Source: Agitococcus sp. (GTDB lineage Bacteria; Pseudomonadota; Gammaproteobacteria; Pseudomonadales; Moraxellaceae). From it: DNA of 64,000 nucleotides. Shown here in pieces: positions 45,684 to 54,928 of this stretch (positions are counted from its first letter, which is position 1; every line of letters begins with the position of its first letter). Where the stretch lies: positions 124,001 through 188,000 of the forward strand of contig JAUSLJ010000008.1 in assembly GCA_030646715.1 (NCBI GenBank), in the 5' to 3' direction. The notes under the pieces are model-generated. The model was not told the origin of the DNA. It saw only the letters and a program-made list of their open reading frames with translations, and did not search any database. Both the position numbers and the translations under genes were made by a program.

Positions 45684-46457
45684 TTACGGGCTTCGCTTGC
45701 TTGCTGTGTTATGCACCCAAATACCAGCCTCACTGACAAAATAAGTATGAAACTCTTCTACTTCAATGTTATAGACATAGTCATAAAAGATATCGCTTTT
45801 TCGCCGCTCTACTAGTTCCAACATCTCTGGCAGCATTTCCATATCATAAGCAGACTTTGCTTCGCTTGGATGTAAACATTCATAAGTGTTTCCGCCTATA
45901 CAGACAGGCTGACCTCTACGAAAATCATACATACCCCGAGGATCATCACTGTGGCCGTATAAAAAAACTATTTTAGAGCTATCTTCTTCATAGATCACAT
46001 TTTCCCAACCTTGTTCAGATGTAATGATAGATATTTTATTGTGATATGTTTTTATTACATGGCACTCTAGCATTGCTAAGGCTTGTGCTGGTTGCCAACC
46101 TAATGCATGCACATCTTCCTCACCTTCATATACCATCGTCCAAAAAGCATGCTCTTCAGTGCAAAATAAATATCTATTTCCAGTTCCTGCACCCTCTTCG
46201 ATAACATCATAACTAAAATAAGTAATCCTCTTCTTTTCCGCCGAATTAAAGGTACTTAACACCCGTTTATACTCATTAGGCGCATCAGGGTCATTTTCGG
46301 GGCGACTCAGCACCAAGTCCCCCACTTTCAACTTATCAATCGGCACTAAGCCCATATCGGTATGCACCAACGTCCCTGCCACAAAACAATCACCATCAAA
46401 CTTACAATCGCGCTCAAAGCCATGCTGGGACTTACCCTCTATCACCACACGTTTCAT
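45684..46457 (-). CDS. Orphan Hint (hedgehog/intein) domain protein
   Basis: A 257-residue protein that is almost entirely a Hint domain of the polymorphic-toxin type. The autoprocessing Cys C24 begins CFVAGTLVHTDMGLVPID, followed by LKVGDLVLS; the B-block His lies in CTEEHAFW. The C-terminal block ends YNIEVEEFHTYFV, then WVHNT (H249, N250). Only seven residues follow the Asn, and no toxin domain or N-terminal delivery domain is attached. AAAGGA precedes the ATG, so the start looks genuine. It lies downstream of the VapC gene on the same strand. Its role is unknown. Confidence 0.82.
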   Translation of the reverse strand: MKRVVIEGKSQHGFERDCKFDGDCFVAGTLVHTDMGLVPIDKLKVGDLVLSRPENDPDAPNEYKRVLSTFNSAEKKRITYFSYDVIEEGAGTGNRYLFCTEEHAFWTMVYEGEEDVHALGWQPAQALAMLECHVIKTYHNKISIITSEQGWENVIYEEDSSKIVFLYGHSDDPRGMYDFRRGQPVCIGGNTYECLHPSEAKSAYDMEMLPEMLELVERRKSDIFYDYVYNIEVEEFHTYFVSEAGIWVHNTASKRSP

Positions 46458-46539
46458 ATCAACATCCTTTTGGTTTTAATTCACCAGCTAATCCGCGTAA
46501 TAATAAGGGGGAAAGTTGCCCAAACAAAAGACCACAAAA

Positions 46540-46905
46540 CTAATTACTTAAACTTAATGCTTCAAGCCTTTGGTCTAAAGTGAGTAGAGTTAATCCATGT
46601 ACTTTTGCAGTCGCCAAAATCAACGCATCGGGTAATTTGACTTTTTTGCTACGCCTCACCCTGATCGTGTATTCCTCGACATTCTGTGATAATGGCAAGC
46701 ACGTCATTTGTCCAAGCATCGCCCTGATGGTATTTTCATCGGTGGCAGTAAGATTTGGATAACTCAAAAGCTCAATTCGACTAATCACACTAAACGCACA
46801 ATCTCGCAACGCTAATTGCTTGGCTTGCACAATGGCGATGGCATCAGGATAACGCTGTTGTAGGCCAATTAAAAAGCAGGTATCCAGCAAATAACTACCA
46901 CTCAT
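46540..46905 (-). CDS. vapC: VapC-type PIN domain toxin
   Basis: A 121-residue PIN ribonuclease. The four acidic residues of the active site are visible: D8 (LLDTCFLIG), E45, D93 (KLPDALILATA) and D111 (TLDQR). VapC toxins cut tRNA or rRNA when the antitoxin is lost. Its start overlaps the end of the Phd-type antitoxin by 11 bases, the usual order for such a pair. Nothing in the sequence identifies the RNA target. Confidence 0.9.
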   Translation of the reverse strand: MSGSYLLDTCFLIGLQQRYPDAIAIVQAKQLALRDCAFSVISRIELLSYPNLTATDENTIRAMLGQMTCLPLSQNVEEYTIRVRRSKKVKLPDALILATAKVHGLTLLTLDQRLEALSLSN

Positions 46906-47170
46906 TACGCATTGCCTGTTGTAACGCGACAGGGTCGCCCTGAATGCTAGTCACTGGCGGTAAATGATTTAATAAATCCGCTAATAACATCGGGCTTTGT
47001 TGGCTGGCTTGAGTCATCGCCTCAAAAGTGGCGGCAGGAACTAAGTAGGCGGTAGGTCGATTGTGATTAAGAATGGCAATCGCTTGGCCGTGCGCCATAT
47101 CAATCACTGCACTTGGATTCTTTTTTAATTCAGTAATGCTTACCGAAAGTCTAGCCTGTAAAACATCCAT
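46895..47170 (-). CDS. Phd/YefM family antitoxin
   Basis: A 91-residue antitoxin with the Phd/YefM N-terminal DNA-binding fold: SITELKKNPSAVIDMA, AIAILNHNRPTAYLVPAATFEAM. The C-terminal part presumably neutralises the PIN protein. AGGG lies about 8 bases before the ATG at 47170; a start 9 bases earlier is possible. By analogy it should repress its own promoter in the 90 bases upstream, though I see no convincing operator palindrome there. Confidence 0.88.
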   Translation of the reverse strand: MDVLQARLSVSITELKKNPSAVIDMAHGQAIAILNHNRPTAYLVPAATFEAMTQASQQSPMLLADLLNHLPPVTSIQGDPVALQQAMRNEW

Positions 47171-47262
47171 AAAAAGCACCCTATTTAGGTTTTAATTATG
47201 GACATTTTAGACTTATACATCACTCACAACAAGCGACAATAGGGAAAAAATGGCTTGCCTGA

Positions 47263-47613
47263 TTACAGTAAATCCACACCAAAACGTTTCATCACAAGCG
47301 CAAAAACCGCAAAAGTTATCATCATCGAGACCACAAACACCGCCAATGCCGACCAAAAACCTAGCTTTTCTAACAACAGCGGAAAGAAGAAAAACATCGG
47401 CAATGTAGGTATCACATACCAAAAAGTATAATAAGCATGATTGGCTATTTTACTGTTTGGTTGATTATCTAAATGTAACCATATCAGTGTTAGTACGGTC
47501 ACTAACGGCAAGGAGGCCACTAATGCGCCTATTTTATCGCTACGTTTGGCCAATTCTGAAACCAGCACAATCACAGCAGCGGTCAGTAAATACTTGGTAA
47601 TGATAAAGGGCAT
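47263..47613 (-). CDS. DUF3147 family membrane protein
   Basis: A 116-residue protein with about four membrane helices, opening MPFIITKYLLTAAVIVLVSELAKRSD, a central LPLVTVLTLIWLH helix, then NHAYYTFWYVIPTLPMF and a final helix ending RFGVDLL. This is the DUF3147 pattern, with no known function. GGAG lies 5 bases before the ATG at 47613; a longer in-frame start 21 bases earlier is less likely. Confidence 0.75.
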   Translation of the reverse strand: MPFIITKYLLTAAVIVLVSELAKRSDKIGALVASLPLVTVLTLIWLHLDNQPNSKIANHAYYTFWYVIPTLPMFFFFPLLLEKLGFWSALAVFVVSMMITFAVFALVMKRFGVDLL

Positions 47614-47643
47614 ATTTTCTCCACAAGACGACAATTACACCAT

Positions 47644-47670
47644 AAAAAAAGGCGCAACAACTGCGCCTTT
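47644..47670 (-). terminator. Terminator after hflC
   Basis: Nine-base arms (47648-47656 and 47662-47670) around ACAAC, with seven Ts following on the minus strand. Confidence 0.85.
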
Positions 47671-47686
47671 CTTATCAAGAAAAAAA

Positions 47687-48556
47687 CTATTTATTCGGCT
47701 GACGCATATAACGCAGAAACTCACTATCGCCTTTTAACACCATGATATCATTAGGCTTATTAAAGCTATGGCGATAAGCTTGCATGGAGCGATAAAAGCG
47801 ATAAAACTCGGCATCTTTGCTAAACGAAGCCGCGGCAATCGCAGCAGCCGTTGCATCACCTTCACCACGTAATGTTTCTGCTTGGCGATAGGCATCAGCT
47901 AATAACACTTTCTGCTCACGATCCGCATTAGCCTTGATGGTTTCTGCCAATTCATTACCTTGTGAACGATGTTCACGCGCTTCACGCTCACGCTCGGTTC
48001 GCATCCGATTGTAAATAGATTCCGAAATAGTTTCAGGGAAATCAACTCGTTTGACGCGCACATCTACGACCTGAATACCAAACTCTTTACGAGCAATCGC
48101 GTTTGCTTCTTGTGTCAGTTGCACCATCATTTGGTCACGTTGACCTGCAACCACTTCATGAACTGTACGCTCTGACACCTTGTTTTTTAAGCTATCTTTG
48201 ACTCGCGCCAATAACAAAATTTCGGCTTTGGCAGAGTCGCCGCTGGTGACGGTGAAATACTTTTTCACATCCGCCACTTTCCATAACACATAAGAATCAA
48301 CAATCAAAAACTTGTTTTCTTGCGTTAAATACTCGGTACGTTCGGAGTCTGTCACTTGCGTACGGGCATCAAACTTACGAATTTCGTGCATAAATGGCAA
48401 TTTGAAACCCAATCCCGGCTTGAGGTCGGCATCAATAATTTCACCAAACTGAATCAACACACCACGCTGTGTTTCACGAATGGTATATGCGGTACTGGAT
48501 AAAACGGTGATAAACAATAAAGTCAGGGTAAGTGCCTGCATCATTCTTGGATTCAT
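47687..48556 (-). CDS. hflC: Protease modulator HflC
   Basis: A 289-residue SPFH/prohibitin-family protein that forms with HflK the periplasmic cage regulating FtsH. One N-terminal membrane helix (MMQALTLTLLFITVLSSTAYTI) is followed by the SPFH domain (RGVLIQFGEI, FPETISESIYNRMRTERERE). The C-terminal helical stretch carries YRQAETLRGEGDATAAAIAAASF. It starts 2 bases after hflK and the transcript ends at a strong terminator. Confidence 0.94.
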   Translation of the reverse strand: MNPRMMQALTLTLLFITVLSSTAYTIRETQRGVLIQFGEIIDADLKPGLGFKLPFMHEIRKFDARTQVTDSERTEYLTQENKFLIVDSYVLWKVADVKKYFTVTSGDSAKAEILLLARVKDSLKNKVSERTVHEVVAGQRDQMMVQLTQEANAIARKEFGIQVVDVRVKRVDFPETISESIYNRMRTEREREAREHRSQGNELAETIKANADREQKVLLADAYRQAETLRGEGDATAAAIAAASFSKDAEFYRFYRSMQAYRHSFNKPNDIMVLKGDSEFLRYMRQPNK

Positions 48557-48558
48557 GA

Positions 48559-49683
48559 TTAACGCCCCTCCCCACGCCCTTGGCGGATACTTGGTCTAGT
48601 CGTTGGTTCGGAATCGGCAGCCGAAGAAGGGACAGCGGCTGGACTTGCCGCATTCATCATTTTATCTAACGGTAAGTACAGCATATTGTTACCTGTTGGC
48701 TCAATGACCACTTTATTGGTTTTAGCTAACACCGACTCCATCGTTTCCAAATACAAACGCTGACGAATCACTTGCGGGGATTTTTTATATTCCACCACCA
48801 ATTGGTCAAAACGGGCGGCATCACCTTTGGCTCTATCCACCACTTCTAATTTATAACCATTAGCTTCAGCTAATAAACGTGCGGCTTGGCCACGCGCTTC
48901 AGGGACGATACCGTTAGAATAAGTTTGTGCTTGGTTTTGTAGCCGTTCTTTGTCTTCTTTGGCGCGAATAACATCATCAAAAGAGGCTTTAACTTCTTTG
49001 GGCGGTAAGGCTTCTAAAATATTGATACCCGAAACTTGTATGCCAGTTTGATAGGTTTTCAAATACTGTTGTAACCGCGGTTGAATATCACGCGCTAAAG
49101 TCGCCCGACCTTCATTGAGAATATGGGTCATTTTTGAACCACCCACCACATGGCGCAAGGCACTTTCGGTAGCGTGTAATAAGCTGGCTTCGGGGTCATT
49201 TACTTTCAGTAAATAATTCACTGGCTCTAAAATTCGGTATTGTACCGTTAAGCTAATTTCAACTATGTTGGTATCTTCGGTAATCATGCGGGCATTAAGC
49301 GGAATTTGCTCAATACGTTGAATATTCACTTTTTTGACTTCATCCACCAACGGCATTGCCCAATGCAAACCCGCGGTTTGGGTACTATTATATTTACCAA
49401 AACGTAAAACGACGGCTTCTTCCGCTTGTTCAACCCGATAAAAACCCGCGACAATGGTTAAAGCGACGATTACGGCACCTGCAATTTTAAGTGCTGTGGT
49501 ATCCGAATTGCCATTATTGCCGCCAAACCAACGCTCAAAGTTTTGGTTGATTTTTTTTAACATCTCGTCGATGTCGGGCGGCCGTTGGCCATTATTTGGC
49601 GGCGGTGGTGTATTACCTGAAGGGGGGGGTGTGTTGTTTCCACCGCCGTTATTTTGGCCATTAGTAGGCTGATTCCACGCCAT
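48559..49683 (-). CDS. hflK: Protease modulator HflK
   Basis: A 374-residue partner of HflC. It has a disordered N-terminal stretch rich in Asn, Gly and Pro (to about 45), one membrane helix near 67-82, the SPFH domain (EEAVVLRFGKY, LTVQYRILEPVNYLL, LPPKEVKASFDDVIRAKEDKER) and a C-terminal tail of low complexity. It follows hflX closely and is coupled with hflC. Confidence 0.94.
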   Translation of the reverse strand: MAWNQPTNGQNNGGGNNTPPPSGNTPPPPNNGQRPPDIDEMLKKINQNFERWFGGNNGNSDTTALKIAGAVIVALTIVAGFYRVEQAEEAVVLRFGKYNSTQTAGLHWAMPLVDEVKKVNIQRIEQIPLNARMITEDTNIVEISLTVQYRILEPVNYLLKVNDPEASLLHATESALRHVVGGSKMTHILNEGRATLARDIQPRLQQYLKTYQTGIQVSGINILEALPPKEVKASFDDVIRAKEDKERLQNQAQTYSNGIVPEARGQAARLLAEANGYKLEVVDRAKGDAARFDQLVVEYKKSPQVIRQRLYLETMESVLAKTNKVVIEPTGNNMLYLPLDKMMNAASPAAVPSSAADSEPTTRPSIRQGRGEGR

Positions 49684-49702
49684 AGATTTATACCTTTACC
49701 TT

Positions 49703-51019
49703 TTACCAGTCTATGCTATTTTTTGGTGTCAATTGCACACCCACATCTTGTGCCTGTAAATCGACACGCCGTAATACGCTTGCTAACTCATCTTCGGATA
49801 GGCGCACCGTCAAGGCGAAACCACCATCCTCTTGAATCACTTCTGCTTTCACCGCATTAAGTGCAAATAATTGGGCGCGAAGTTTGGCATATTGTGGCTG
49901 TAATTGCAGGTGATAAGTGCGAATATCACCGACTAATAACTGTGCCAATGCTGCTTTTAATTCAGCCATACCCATACCATCACGGGCAGAAAGCCATACT
50001 TCGGCGGGTACTCCTTCATCATTTAAGACGATACGTGGCTCATGGCTTTCTAAACAATCAATTTTGTTATACACCATCAATACGGGCGTTTTATTACCGA
50101 TTTCCGCCAATACTTCGTTAACGGCATTAATTTGAATATCACGATCTTCACTGACGGTATCAACAACGTGCAACAATAAATCCGCCTCTAAAGTTTCTTC
50201 TAAAGTTGCTCGGAAGGCTTTGACTAGTTGATGTGGTAAATGGCGAATAAACCCAACGGTATCCGCCAACACCACTGTGCCAATGCTTTCGATGTCAACA
50301 CGACGCAAGGTCGGATCAAGAGTAGCAAACAATTGGTCTGCGACATAAACATCGGATTCGGTGAGACGATTAAATAAAGTGGATTTTCCCGCGTTGGTAT
50401 AACCCACTAAAGAAATTGTTGGGATAGCAGCTTTTTGCCGCGCTGCTCGACCTTGTTGACGAGTTTGACGTACTTTTTCGAGCTTTTCAGTCAACATCAC
50501 CACGCGATTTTTTAATAAGCGACGATCCGTTTCAAGCTGTGTTTCACCCGGCCCACGTAAACCGATACCGCCACCTTGACGCTCTAAGTGTGTCCAACCG
50601 CGAATTAAACGTGAACTCAAATGTTTTAGTTGCGCGAGTTCAACCTGTAAATTACCTTCAAAGGTACGCGCACGTTGAGCAAAAATATCTAAAATCAAAC
50701 CTGTACGATCTAAAACGCGGCACTGTAAAACAGTTTCTAAATTACGCTCTTGCGCAGGGCTAAGGGCATGATTAAACAGCACTAAATCTGCACCTGTAGC
50801 TTTGACCAACTCTGCTATTTCTTGTGCTTTGCCTGAACCCGCATACAATTTGGCATCGGGTTTTTGCCGACTACCTGTGACCACACCGAGAATTTGCGCG
50901 CCTGCGGAAGTGGCTAATAATTGAAACTCACTTAAATCTTCATCTTGCGAATATTGTCTTAATTCTAAATGCACTAGAATGGCTTTTTCACCACCTTCGT
51001 GTCGTTCAAAAAATTCCAT
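49703..51019 (-). CDS. hflX: GTPase HflX
   Basis: A 438-residue ribosome-splitting GTPase used in heat and antibiotic stress. An N-terminal HflX domain (about 1-150), coiled region (RLLKNRVVMLTEKLEKVRQTR), then G1 GYTNAGKST, G3 DTVGF and G4 NKID. I start at 51019 with GAGAG about 8 bases upstream. It precedes hflK and hflC. Unlike the usual order, hfq is not next to it here. Confidence 0.94.
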   Translation of the reverse strand: MEFFERHEGGEKAILVHLELRQYSQDEDLSEFQLLATSAGAQILGVVTGSRQKPDAKLYAGSGKAQEIAELVKATGADLVLFNHALSPAQERNLETVLQCRVLDRTGLILDIFAQRARTFEGNLQVELAQLKHLSSRLIRGWTHLERQGGGIGLRGPGETQLETDRRLLKNRVVMLTEKLEKVRQTRQQGRAARQKAAIPTISLVGYTNAGKSTLFNRLTESDVYVADQLFATLDPTLRRVDIESIGTVVLADTVGFIRHLPHQLVKAFRATLEETLEADLLLHVVDTVSEDRDIQINAVNEVLAEIGNKTPVLMVYNKIDCLESHEPRIVLNDEGVPAEVWLSARDGMGMAELKAALAQLLVGDIRTYHLQLQPQYAKLRAQLFALNAVKAEVIQEDGGFALTVRLSEDELASVLRRVDLQAQDVGVQLTPKNSIDW

Positions 51020-51177
51020 TAAGTTGCTCTCTGGCGACGAAAAAAGATAAATCAGCAAGATAATGAATTAGCATTTAATAAAGCATAACTTGCTAATGAT
51101 TAATGAGGTCGTAACAACGATATTTCAACTAATATCGTGTGATTTGAGAGAGATAAAACAAGGTGGACATTTTCTGT

Positions 51178-51648
51178 TTACAGTACATTCAACACGCGCA
51201 ACAACTCATTATCTAAATTCATCAGTCGCTCGTCTAAATATCGTAATCGGCGACTCACTTCGCGTAATAAATTCATTTGAATCAATGCAAATTGTTGAAG
51301 ATGCGCTTCATACAAGGCAAATAAAGTCTGATTATTCAACTCTAAGGCTAAACTGGGTTCTAATGCTTGTACCGACGCGCTGCGAGGATTGAGATCAATC
51401 AAGGTCATTTCACCAAAACAATCACCTCGCGCCAATTGCCGTAACTGCAAATTTTGGCCTTTAACCACCAACGCCGAACCACTTTCTAAAATAAATAACG
51501 AATCGCCTTCGTCACCTTCTTTAAAAAAATACTCACCTTCATCAATCGCCACTTCGGGGCAATGTTCTACTAAAAAAGTCAACGCCTGTTCATTCATGCC
51601 ACCAAAAATCGGCATTGCTTGCAACCACGCAAGATAACGGTGATCCAT
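51178..51648 (-). CDS. Cyclic-nucleotide-binding domain protein without DNA-binding domain
   Basis: A 156-residue protein with one Crp-like cNMP-binding fold (about 12-125: MPIFGGMNEQALTFLVEHC, FFKEGDEGDSLFILESGSA, GDCFGEMTLIDLNPRSASV) and a C-terminal helix VSRRLRYLDERLMNLDNEL. No HTH domain follows, so it is not a regulator of Crp type; it may act as a ligand-binding partner. The start at 51648 has GGAG about 8 bases before it. It lies upstream of hflX on the same strand, with 158 bases between. Confidence 0.8.
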   Translation of the reverse strand: MDHRYLAWLQAMPIFGGMNEQALTFLVEHCPEVAIDEGEYFFKEGDEGDSLFILESGSALVVKGQNLQLRQLARGDCFGEMTLIDLNPRSASVQALEPSLALELNNQTLFALYEAHLQQFALIQMNLLREVSRRLRYLDERLMNLDNELLRVLNVL

Positions 51649-51741
51649 GATTTTGCTCCAACCACTATTATCAAATAATAATAGCTTAGTCACAGCCAGC
51701 AATAAGTACATGATTTTTAGTATTTATAGCCTGAGGAGAAC

Positions 51742-52347
51742 TTAACCCCTATCCCCTGCCGATTCCAATAACATGACTTTTTCACGTGCTTTATCGGCGG
51801 TTTCTTTTTTACCTTGACGGTCTGCTGCTATTGCCACCAAACGCCAAAGTGCCGCTTGTTGACTATTGTTATGGGCATAAGCGACACCTTTACGCGCCAA
51901 CTGCTCGGCTTCAACCGCACGATTTTGTTGCAAGCGTACTTCTGCTAATTTTTGATAAACCGCCGCTGATTGTGGAGCTAAACGCTGAGCGCGCTCTAAA
52001 CTGCTGGCGGCATCTTCGGGTCTGCCTTGCTGCAAACTATTTTGTGCGCTGGCTAAGAGATTTTGTACCGCAGGCATATCACGCCCATCTGCTAATTGGC
52101 GAATAGGTTGAGCAACCACGGGCGGCGTAGGTTTTACAGGGGTTAAAATAGGTGTTGGAATTGGTGCACTCGGCACATCGCTATTTACCGTTGGTTCAAC
52201 AAATACGGGTGTCGCAGGCTTAACTACGTTAGGTGATTTTTTAGGATAAGTCGCCGTTTGACTGTTTGGCCAACTATAACTGGGTAAGTTTTGGCAACCC
52301 GACAACATTAACGTACAGGTCATGGCGACTGCTGCAATATGACGCAT
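51742..52347 (-). CDS. TPR-containing outer-membrane lipoprotein next to PBP1b
   Basis: A 201-residue exported lipoprotein: lipobox LMLSGC (Cys about 18), a Pro-rich spacer with VPSAPIPTPILTPVKPTPPVV (about 55-75), then tetratricopeptide repeats (about 85-195; LASAQNSLQQGRPEDAASSLERA, AEVRLQQNRAVEAEQLARKG). It starts 18 bases after mrcB on the same strand. By location it could be a PBP1b cofactor (compare LpoB/LpoP, also lipoproteins), and the TPR part points to LpoP rather than LpoB. This is inferred from context. Confidence 0.75.
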   Translation of the reverse strand: MRHIAAVAMTCTLMLSGCQNLPSYSWPNSQTATYPKKSPNVVKPATPVFVEPTVNSDVPSAPIPTPILTPVKPTPPVVAQPIRQLADGRDMPAVQNLLASAQNSLQQGRPEDAASSLERAQRLAPQSAAVYQKLAEVRLQQNRAVEAEQLARKGVAYAHNNSQQAALWRLVAIAADRQGKKETADKAREKVMLLESAGDRG

Positions 52348-52365
52348 AATTCCATCCCTAACTAA

Positions 52366-54702
52366 CTATCGGAATATATCTAATACTTTGTTGACCGCAC
52401 CATTGACAATGGTATTAATCGGGTCATTCAGCACATCTTTTTCGGCAGCACAAGGGACTTTATCAACAGGGATACTACTGGTGAGATACGGCACATACAT
52501 CGCTCCATCACAACCTTCCGCGCTTAATTGCCCTGACATTTTATCAATCCATTGCCATTGCACATTATCAGGCTGCACGGGCTCTAAAGAAGTCGGTTTT
52601 AATCGGCTCATTAAATCCACCCATATAGGCAATGCGCCTGATGCGCCCGATAAACCTGTCGCTTTATTGTCATCATTCCCTAACCAAACAACCGCCAAAT
52701 AATTACCTGTATAACCTGCAAACCACGCATCACGCATATCATTGGTGGTGCCTGTTTTACCTGCCATGACTAAATCTTGCGGTAAACGTGCATACGCGGC
52801 GGCTCCTGTACCATTACGCATGGTTTGTTGCATGGCGTAGTTAATTAAATATAAAGGCGCAGGGTCATACACTTGTTTCACTTCTAAACCATAACGCGTC
52901 AGACGATTACCCTTTGAGTCCACCACTTCACGAATAGAACGCGGTGAGGTTTGAAAACCATTGGTAGCAAAAGGTTGATATAGCCGCAACACTTCCATTG
53001 GCGACATATTAATTGTCCCCAACAACAACGAAGGATAATTGGGCATATCTTGCGTGACACCTAATTTTTTGAGCGTGTCGATGACTTCTGGCACACCCAC
53101 CGTCATGCCTAAACGAATCGTCGCTTGATTATAAGAATGCGCCAAGGCGTCGTACAACGGCACTAAACCATGATCTTGATGGTCGTAGTTTTCGGGTGTC
53201 CAAACATCACCACCTTGACTCGCTACTTGTACGGCACTGTCATCTATTGGCGTCAATAAACTGTATTGACCTGTCGTTAACGCCGTTAAATAAACTGCGG
53301 GCTTTAATAAAGAACCCACTTGCCGTGACGCATCTAAAGCACGATTAAAGCCCGTAAAATTACCATAACCGCCAATCACCGCTAACAATTCGCCATTTTC
53401 AGGATTCGCCACCACCACTGAACCTTGTAAATTGGCTAAACGGCTGCCGTTACGAGCTTTTAACTGAGTCACTTGATTATTGAACGATAATTGCGCCGAA
53501 TTTTGCACTCTCGGGTCTAAAGTGGTAAAAATTCGCAAACCTGACGAACTCAAATCATCCTCTTTATATTCTTGTTTTAATTGCCGACGTACGACATCCA
53601 AAAAGGCAGGGTAAATACTCAATCCTGCGGTAGGTGTTTTTAGTATGCCCAATGGTTTGGCTTTCGCTTTATCAAACTGCGCTTGAGTAATATGACCATC
53701 ATTCATTAAATTTGCTAAGACGACATCACGACGCGCTAAAGCACGTTCAGGATTGCGCCACGGATTATAAAACGAAGGGCCTTTGACTAAACCCACTAAT
53801 AACGCCACTTGATGCAAGGATAATTCGCTAATCGGCTGACCAAAATAAAACTGCGCCGCCAAACCAAAACCGTTAATCGAACGATTACCATTTTGGCCGA
53901 TATTCACTTCATTTAAGTAGGTTTCTAAAATTTCTTTCTTTTCATAATGCCATTCTAATAACAATGCCATTAACGCTTCATTGACTTTCCGTTTAATTGA
54001 ACGCTCGTCTGTTAAATAGAAGTTTTTCACTAATTGTTGCGTTAACGTACTGCCACCTTGACGCAACTCGCCACTGGTCAAATTCACAAAAATCGCGCGT
54101 AACGTACCGCGAATAGAAACGCCAAAATGATGATAGAAATTCTTATCTTCGGTCGCTAATAAAGCCTGCTCTAAATATTTTGGGGCTTCTTTGAGTTGCA
54201 TTAATACACGGTCTTCGTTTTGTTTGGGATAAATCCCACCTACGACTAACGGCTCTAAACGGACAATTCCTTTATTATTTTGTTGGGTACTGGCTAAGTC
54301 GGTTAAGACGTTACCTTGAAATTGCAGTTTTAAAACTTGAGATTTTTCGGTGTCATCACTAAAAACAAAACCACGGGTGTAAATATATAATTCATTATTT
54401 TTTTCGCTATAGACACCGGGGCTGTCGTAACTGCTTTGTGCACGATAATGTAATAATTTTAATTCAGCGAGTACGTCAGATTTACTAACGGCTGCGCCTG
54501 TATAAAGTTCTAAAGGTCTGCTATACACTTTCGCGGGAATCGCCCAGCGTTTGCCTTCAAATTTTTCGCGCACTGTGCCATCGAGTGATAAGGCATAAAT
54601 ACCTAAACCGACGGCAAACAACAGGCCGAGCATCATCAATAAAACAATAATGGTGAGAATAAAACCTTGAGCGGGCTTTTGAGGAGGATTGACGCGCATC
54701 AT
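52366..54702 (-). CDS. mrcB: Penicillin-binding protein 1B
   Basis: A 778-residue bifunctional peptidoglycan synthase. One membrane helix (about 15-38), a UB2H domain (about 55-140), the glycosyltransferase domain with the catalytic E185 in ATEDKNFYHHFG and RQGGSTLTQQLVKN, and the transpeptidase with S464 in GSLLKPA, SYNQ and KTGTTND. Two ATG codons lie in a row at the start; the ribosome site is weak and overlaps an AACTTGT/ACAAGTT palindrome (54703-54717). The TPR lipoprotein gene follows. Confidence 0.95.
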   Translation of the reverse strand: MMRVNPPQKPAQGFILTIIVLLMMLGLLFAVGLGIYALSLDGTVREKFEGKRWAIPAKVYSRPLELYTGAAVSKSDVLAELKLLHYRAQSSYDSPGVYSEKNNELYIYTRGFVFSDDTEKSQVLKLQFQGNVLTDLASTQQNNKGIVRLEPLVVGGIYPKQNEDRVLMQLKEAPKYLEQALLATEDKNFYHHFGVSIRGTLRAIFVNLTSGELRQGGSTLTQQLVKNFYLTDERSIKRKVNEALMALLLEWHYEKKEILETYLNEVNIGQNGNRSINGFGLAAQFYFGQPISELSLHQVALLVGLVKGPSFYNPWRNPERALARRDVVLANLMNDGHITQAQFDKAKAKPLGILKTPTAGLSIYPAFLDVVRRQLKQEYKEDDLSSSGLRIFTTLDPRVQNSAQLSFNNQVTQLKARNGSRLANLQGSVVVANPENGELLAVIGGYGNFTGFNRALDASRQVGSLLKPAVYLTALTTGQYSLLTPIDDSAVQVASQGGDVWTPENYDHQDHGLVPLYDALAHSYNQATIRLGMTVGVPEVIDTLKKLGVTQDMPNYPSLLLGTINMSPMEVLRLYQPFATNGFQTSPRSIREVVDSKGNRLTRYGLEVKQVYDPAPLYLINYAMQQTMRNGTGAAAYARLPQDLVMAGKTGTTNDMRDAWFAGYTGNYLAVVWLGNDDNKATGLSGASGALPIWVDLMSRLKPTSLEPVQPDNVQWQWIDKMSGQLSAEGCDGAMYVPYLTSSIPVDKVPCAAEKDVLNDPINTIVNGAVNKVLDIFR

Positions 54703-54928
54703 AACTTGTTACAAGTTAGAAAAGTTGCGCCATTGTAACGCGTGATAACGGTGAGTGCGATGTTCTTTTGTGAAGTTCGCGTGAAGGCTGGGCGAAGTAT
54801 TGGCTGTTTTCATCATCTCGCCAATTTCTTAATTCCCACAAACATTGATAAGAAATATTTACCCCCTCGTATTATCATACCAACTACCAATTTTTATTGC
54901 CGTTGAACACTCCGCCACAGGAATGGAT

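Noticed and set aside
54703-54928. TTG-started N-terminal extension of the helicase at 54845
   Set aside because: The ATG at 54929 has a well-spaced AGGA and the extension shows no domain.
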